Shown here in pieces: positions 60,995 through 64,000 of a stretch of 64,000 nucleotides of DNA. The position numbers were made by a program, and so were the translations under genes. The notes below the pieces were generated by a model that was not told the DNA's origin, ran no database searches, and saw only the letters and a program-made list of their open reading frames with translations. This stretch comes from Pseudoalteromonas luteoviolacea DSM 6061. GTDB taxonomy: Bacteria; Pseudomonadota; Gammaproteobacteria; Enterobacterales; Alteromonadaceae. How positions within the stretch are numbered: the stretch's first letter is position 1; each line of letters opens with the position of its first letter. The DNA lies in assembly GCF_001625655.1 (NCBI RefSeq), contig NZ_AUYB01000140.1, forward strand, positions 1 through 64,000, in the 5' to 3' direction.

Positions 60995-62842
60995 ATGGCA
61001 AGAATGATGTCTGCAAAGTGGGTATATGCGTTTATATTAGCATGTATGGGGTTGCCGATTTGGGCAAATACTACTTTATCTGACGAGTCATTATTTGGTG
61101 CTTGGCAACCTGAGCTCGTGAGTGCATTTTTTGCTGGTGTGGTCATGAGCTTGAGTTTAGTGGCTATCGCGCGGTCTCAATTTGCAGTGAATAGAATTAT
61201 TCATGCACTATTGGGGGCTGGGTGTTTGGCTGTCCTCGCTGAAGTTGGTGACATCGCGTTATATGGCTTGGTTGCATTATTACTCGTACATATATGGCAA
61301 AGTGACAAACTCGGAAAGGGCTGGCACATTGTCGTTGCAGCCTTATCTTCAGTTATTGCAACCCTATTGATAATAACTCACTTTTGGTGGTATTGGCCGC
61401 AAATTTATGTGATTGCAGGTATTTTACCTATCTTCATTAGTGAACTCTTTTTGCACTCTCAAAATACAGACTTACCACCTGCTGCGGAGCCAAACCCAAT
61501 TCCAAATAGTGATATTTTGGGTCTACCAGACCGTGCTGGTGTGAGGGAAGCGTTTAATGAGTATCGGGCTAGAGAGCCTGGCACTGCAATGTTGGTAATG
61601 ATTCGATTAGAAGGGTTTCAGCAAGTTAATTTTCACTTAGGCAGAGAGTTCGGAGATCTGTTACTTGCACAGTCTGCCAATCGTATGAAGCAGTATCTAC
61701 AAAGCCACGATGTGATGCCCATTGCTTTGGGTAATGAAATGGCTCGGCTGGCACATTTGGGCGGCTTGCATTTTGTGTTTGTTTGTAGCTTGGCGAATCA
61801 AAAACATCTGCATGAACACCTCTGTGCAGAGATCATCGAAAGTACTTTAAAACCATTTAATGTGGGTAATTGCATTATTGAGGTAAGTGCTAGAGCAAGC
61901 TTTGTTAACTGTGATGAAGAATTGGGGCAATTTGACGATTTACTGACCTGCGCTTTTCTTGCACTAGACAGTTCGCCTGAAAAAGTGATTGCGCCCTATG
62001 AACAAAAGATGCAAATCGACCGATTGGAGCAGCAAGCGCGTTTGGCTGAGCTTGCGCATATTGATTTTAAAAATGAACTAGAGCTGTATTTTCAACCTAT
62101 TGTGCGCAACCGTGATGGTGATATTGAATATGTTGAGCTCTTACTGCGCTGGCAGCACCCAAAACAGGGCATACTAGCTGCAAGTAAATTTATCGACGAT
62201 ATCCGTATTGCTGGGTTAGCATTGCCTTTAGCGCAATATGTTATTGAGCGCGCAGCGGAGATTGCTTTGGCTCTCAGAGTCGAAGGGATTCAAATGCCAT
62301 TGGGTATTAATCTGTTTGGCCCCGAGATGCTGCATGAGGAGTTTATCGAGTTTGTCGATCGCGTGTTGGTTGAACATCAATTATTGCCTCAAGACATCAT
62401 TATTGAATGTCCCTCGCAAATGTTTACGACCTTAGATCAACAAGGTATAGCGATGGTTGCGAGGCTGCGTACTATGGGGGTTAGATTGTGTGTGGATGGG
62501 TTTGGCGAATCGCCTTTACTGTTGGCTAAGTTGCCTAAATTGGAGGTTGATTATGTCAAACTTGGCCGTTCACTCACTACGCCAAACCAAAGCCAAGGCA
62601 ACTTTAAAGCTGTTGTTCGTGGTATTGTTGAAATGCAAAATGTCCAAGATTGCAAAGTGATCTGTGAAGGGGTTGAATCTCAAGAGCAATTACAATTTGC
62701 CCAGAATTTGAATGCCTTCGCCGCTCAAGGTTATCTATTCACTCGTCCGTTAAGCAGTGTTGGAATGATTAGCTGGCTTAAACAATGGCGCTGGGAGCAC
62801 CCGATCGAAGACCCATCGAGTGCTGCAGACAGTACAGATTAA
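60995..62842 (+). CDS. Membrane protein with degenerate GGDEF and EAL domains
   Basis: A 615-residue protein with an N-terminal signal-like helix and four or five TM segments (to about residue 150), then GGDEF-like (about 170-330) and EAL-like (about 345-600) domains. Catalytic motifs are altered: GGDEF reads LGGLHF, EAL reads ELL, and DDFGTG reads VDGFGES. The lysine of VKLGRS is followed by Leu-Gly rather than Asp. CEGVE is kept. It is probably a non-catalytic c-di-GMP receptor or scaffold. It follows hutI by 25 bases, so they may share a transcript, and its end overlaps hutG by four bases. Confidence 0.85.
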   Translation: MARMMSAKWVYAFILACMGLPIWANTTLSDESLFGAWQPELVSAFFAGVVMSLSLVAIARSQFAVNRIIHALLGAGCLAVLAEVGDIALYGLVALLLVHIWQSDKLGKGWHIVVAALSSVIATLLIITHFWWYWPQIYVIAGILPIFISELFLHSQNTDLPPAAEPNPIPNSDILGLPDRAGVREAFNEYRAREPGTAMLVMIRLEGFQQVNFHLGREFGDLLLAQSANRMKQYLQSHDVMPIALGNEMARLAHLGGLHFVFVCSLANQKHLHEHLCAEIIESTLKPFNVGNCIIEVSARASFVNCDEELGQFDDLLTCAFLALDSSPEKVIAPYEQKMQIDRLEQQARLAELAHIDFKNELELYFQPIVRNRDGDIEYVELLLRWQHPKQGILAASKFIDDIRIAGLALPLAQYVIERAAEIALALRVEGIQMPLGINLFGPEMLHEEFIEFVDRVLVEHQLLPQDIIIECPSQMFTTLDQQGIAMVARLRTMGVRLCVDGFGESPLLLAKLPKLEVDYVKLGRSLTTPNQSQGNFKAVVRGIVEMQNVQDCKVICEGVESQEQLQFAQNLNAFAAQGYLFTRPLSSVGMISWLKQWRWEHPIEDPSSAADSTD

Positions 62843-63894
62843 TTCTGTTTAGCTCTGAGGTAACTGCATACAAGCCCAGAGAGCACTTGCCCTGCTTCAA
62901 TATGCCCCTGTTGCGCCCCTTGAGGGTGATTCGCGGGTGCTGCTTCGCATAAATGGAGATATTTTGCGTTGGGGTGTAGCGCACCCAAATACACAAAGTG
63001 CTCGGCGTCATTTACACTAAACCCACAGTTGGTAAATGCACTAACAGGCATACCAGAGATTGCATCAACATCAACTTCAATACCCACTGGTCTAGACTTA
63101 TCAAAGCGTTTTAAAGCCGGTGTAATTGCATCCGTTAAACTAACTTGACGAGACACTAATATTTCTTGATAGCTATTAAAGGTAAATCCAGCTTCTGTAA
63201 GCGCGCTGACAATGGTGTCATTATTTTTCTGCTCATGCATGCCAACAACATGATAGTCATTTAAATACCCTTCATGATGCGCATAACTAAAACCATTTCC
63301 AGAGTGTCTTCCTTCCAGAGCCCTAAAATCAGCATGAGGGTCAAAATTGATGGCTTGGCACGGCACTTTTTGACTTTGTGAGAGTGCTTTTAAGAGTCCA
63401 TAACTGTTGTTGTGTCCTCCACCAATCACAATCGGTTCTAGGCCCGCATCAAAAATTGCTTTTAATACGCCACTAACGCGTTGATCAAGCTCAGAGCATA
63501 GAGTTCGCAGTTGCTCCAGCCCTTCAGCGGTGCAATTGTCTATATTTTCGCTTTTTGCCTGCAAGTCAACTGTGATGATTTCACCTAGCAATAACACATT
63601 GTCTGGCTGGAGAAATTGATTGCAGGGTAGATTTAAAAATCGTTTTAAAAATGCAAACCAGCCGTCTGTGGCACCACCGTTTCCGCAATTACCTCGCGGG
63701 CCAATATCTTCGTTAATCGCGACAAGTACGTACTTTATTCCAAATTGGGCGGCATCTTTTAGCGCTTGAGAAAATTCGTTTTGGACTTGCAAAAATGAAA
63801 GGGTTTGCCAAAAGCGCGTTTCATTTTCACGAGTTGAGGTGAACTCATTGATATTCGATTCGTTATAAATCTTAATCCAGTTATTTACAGTCAT
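62839..63894 (-). CDS. hutG: Formimidoylglutamase HutG (arginase family)
   Basis: Last step of histidine degradation: N-formimino-L-glutamate to glutamate and formamide. A binuclear-manganese ureohydrolase fold of 351 residues. Metal-binding blocks are GGGHNNSYG, NFDPHADFR and EVDVDAISGMP (arginase GGDHS, DAHxD and DxDxxDP equivalents, with the first Asp replaced by Gly-His as in HutG). It is convergent with the EAL gene. I saw no HutC palindrome in the 106 bases upstream within the window. Confidence 0.9.
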   Translation of the reverse strand: MTVNNWIKIYNESNINEFTSTRENETRFWQTLSFLQVQNEFSQALKDAAQFGIKYVLVAINEDIGPRGNCGNGGATDGWFAFLKRFLNLPCNQFLQPDNVLLLGEIITVDLQAKSENIDNCTAEGLEQLRTLCSELDQRVSGVLKAIFDAGLEPIVIGGGHNNSYGLLKALSQSQKVPCQAINFDPHADFRALEGRHSGNGFSYAHHEGYLNDYHVVGMHEQKNNDTIVSALTEAGFTFNSYQEILVSRQVSLTDAITPALKRFDKSRPVGIEVDVDAISGMPVSAFTNCGFSVNDAEHFVYLGALHPNAKYLHLCEAAPANHPQGAQQGHIEAGQVLSGLVCSYLRAKQN

Positions 63895-63940
63895 GGTACT
63901 CAGGTGTTTTTTAATGCAGGTAATTCTATAGAAGATAGCA

Positions 63941-63968
63941 GAGCTGTTCTCATTTTGAGTAACAGCTC
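63941..63968. repeat. Inverted repeat upstream of hutG
   Basis: GAGCTGTT-CTCA and TGAG-T-AACAGCTC form a near-perfect 12-base hairpin. It may be the terminator of a neighbouring gene beyond the right edge; no uridine run is visible. Confidence 0.45.
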
Positions 63969-64000
63969 AGGTTTGTTATGTATTATTCATCAGCAGGGTT

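Overview
The window reads as chromosome from a marine gammaproteobacterium of the Alteromonadales, most probably Pseudoalteromonas. This is an inference from protein sequence and gene content: AcnB, UvrD, GlnA, NtrB/NtrC and the S10 ribosomal proteins are clearly gammaproteobacterial, and a DUF4124 gene sits between glnA and ntrB. Chemotaxis genes and c-di-GMP-type proteins are frequent. I see no rRNA, tRNA, CRISPR array, prophage or insertion sequence. Coding is dense on both strands, and most genes are housekeeping or lifestyle genes.

Layout. 1-200: hairpin-rich edge. 0.3-5.4 kb: Tag-like DNA glycosylase, SelO, an ABC exporter and an OmpA-like protein. 5.6-8.2 kb: acnB. 8.5-10.5 kb: an outer-membrane barrel protein translationally coupled to a lipoprotein. 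10.8-12.7 kb: a 2-oxoglutarate/Fe(II) dioxygenase with a PLP enzyme. 12.86-13.03 kb: a 56-residue peptide with a double-glycine leader, missed by ordinary length cut-offs. 13.1-18.5 kb (minus strand): a cNMP-binding protein and the nitrogen block glnA, DUF4124, ntrB, ntrC, with a recognisable sigma-54 promoter and NtrC sites. 18.8-26.0 kb (minus): sigma-54 response regulator, histidine kinase, HlyD adaptor, ABC ATPase and MacB/FtsX-type permease, with a good sigma-54 promoter in front of hlyD. 26.3-28.1 kb: typA. 28.2-35.5 kb (minus): cheV, uvrD (with a LexA box), tmcA, a solitary substrate-binding protein and a CheW-like protein with a CZB-like insert. 35.7-40.8 kb: potassium channel, small membrane protein, EVE protein, tesB, plsB. 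41.0-46.3 kb: the complete S10 operon with promoter, leader attenuator and terminator, but no spc operon after it. 46.6-53.4 kb: secreted lectin-like/fibrinogen-like protein, VAO-family flavoprotein, small membrane protein, secreted PLA2-like protein, hemN. 53.5-57.9 kb: two chemoreceptors. 58.1-63.9 kb: NAD(P)-binding epimerase-like protein, then hutC/hutI with a HutC operator, a degenerate GGDEF/EAL protein and hutG.

How the genes work together. Several circuits can be read directly. (1) NtrB/NtrC act through tandem NtrC sites 110-130 bp upstream of a sigma-54 promoter at glnA, and a perfect NtrC palindrome precedes ntrB. (2) A second sigma-54 activator and kinase lie immediately upstream of a sigma-54-driven HlyD/ABC export operon, a probable self-contained envelope or drug stress system. 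(3) uvrD carries an SOS box. (4) hutC/hutI share an operator overlapping the hutI promoter, while hutG is separated from hutI by a c-di-GMP-type gene and hutH/hutU are absent. (5) hemN has an FNR-like box at exactly -41.5 from the start point predicted by a TATAAT box. The least ordinary items are the orphan GG-leader peptide, the CheW/CZB protein beside a lone binding protein, the bacterial fibrinogen-like lectin and the PLA2-like secreted protein.

Starts were moved inward from the longest open frame where ribosome-binding sites, family lengths or regulatory sites argued for it. All family assignments are by eye; no database search was run.
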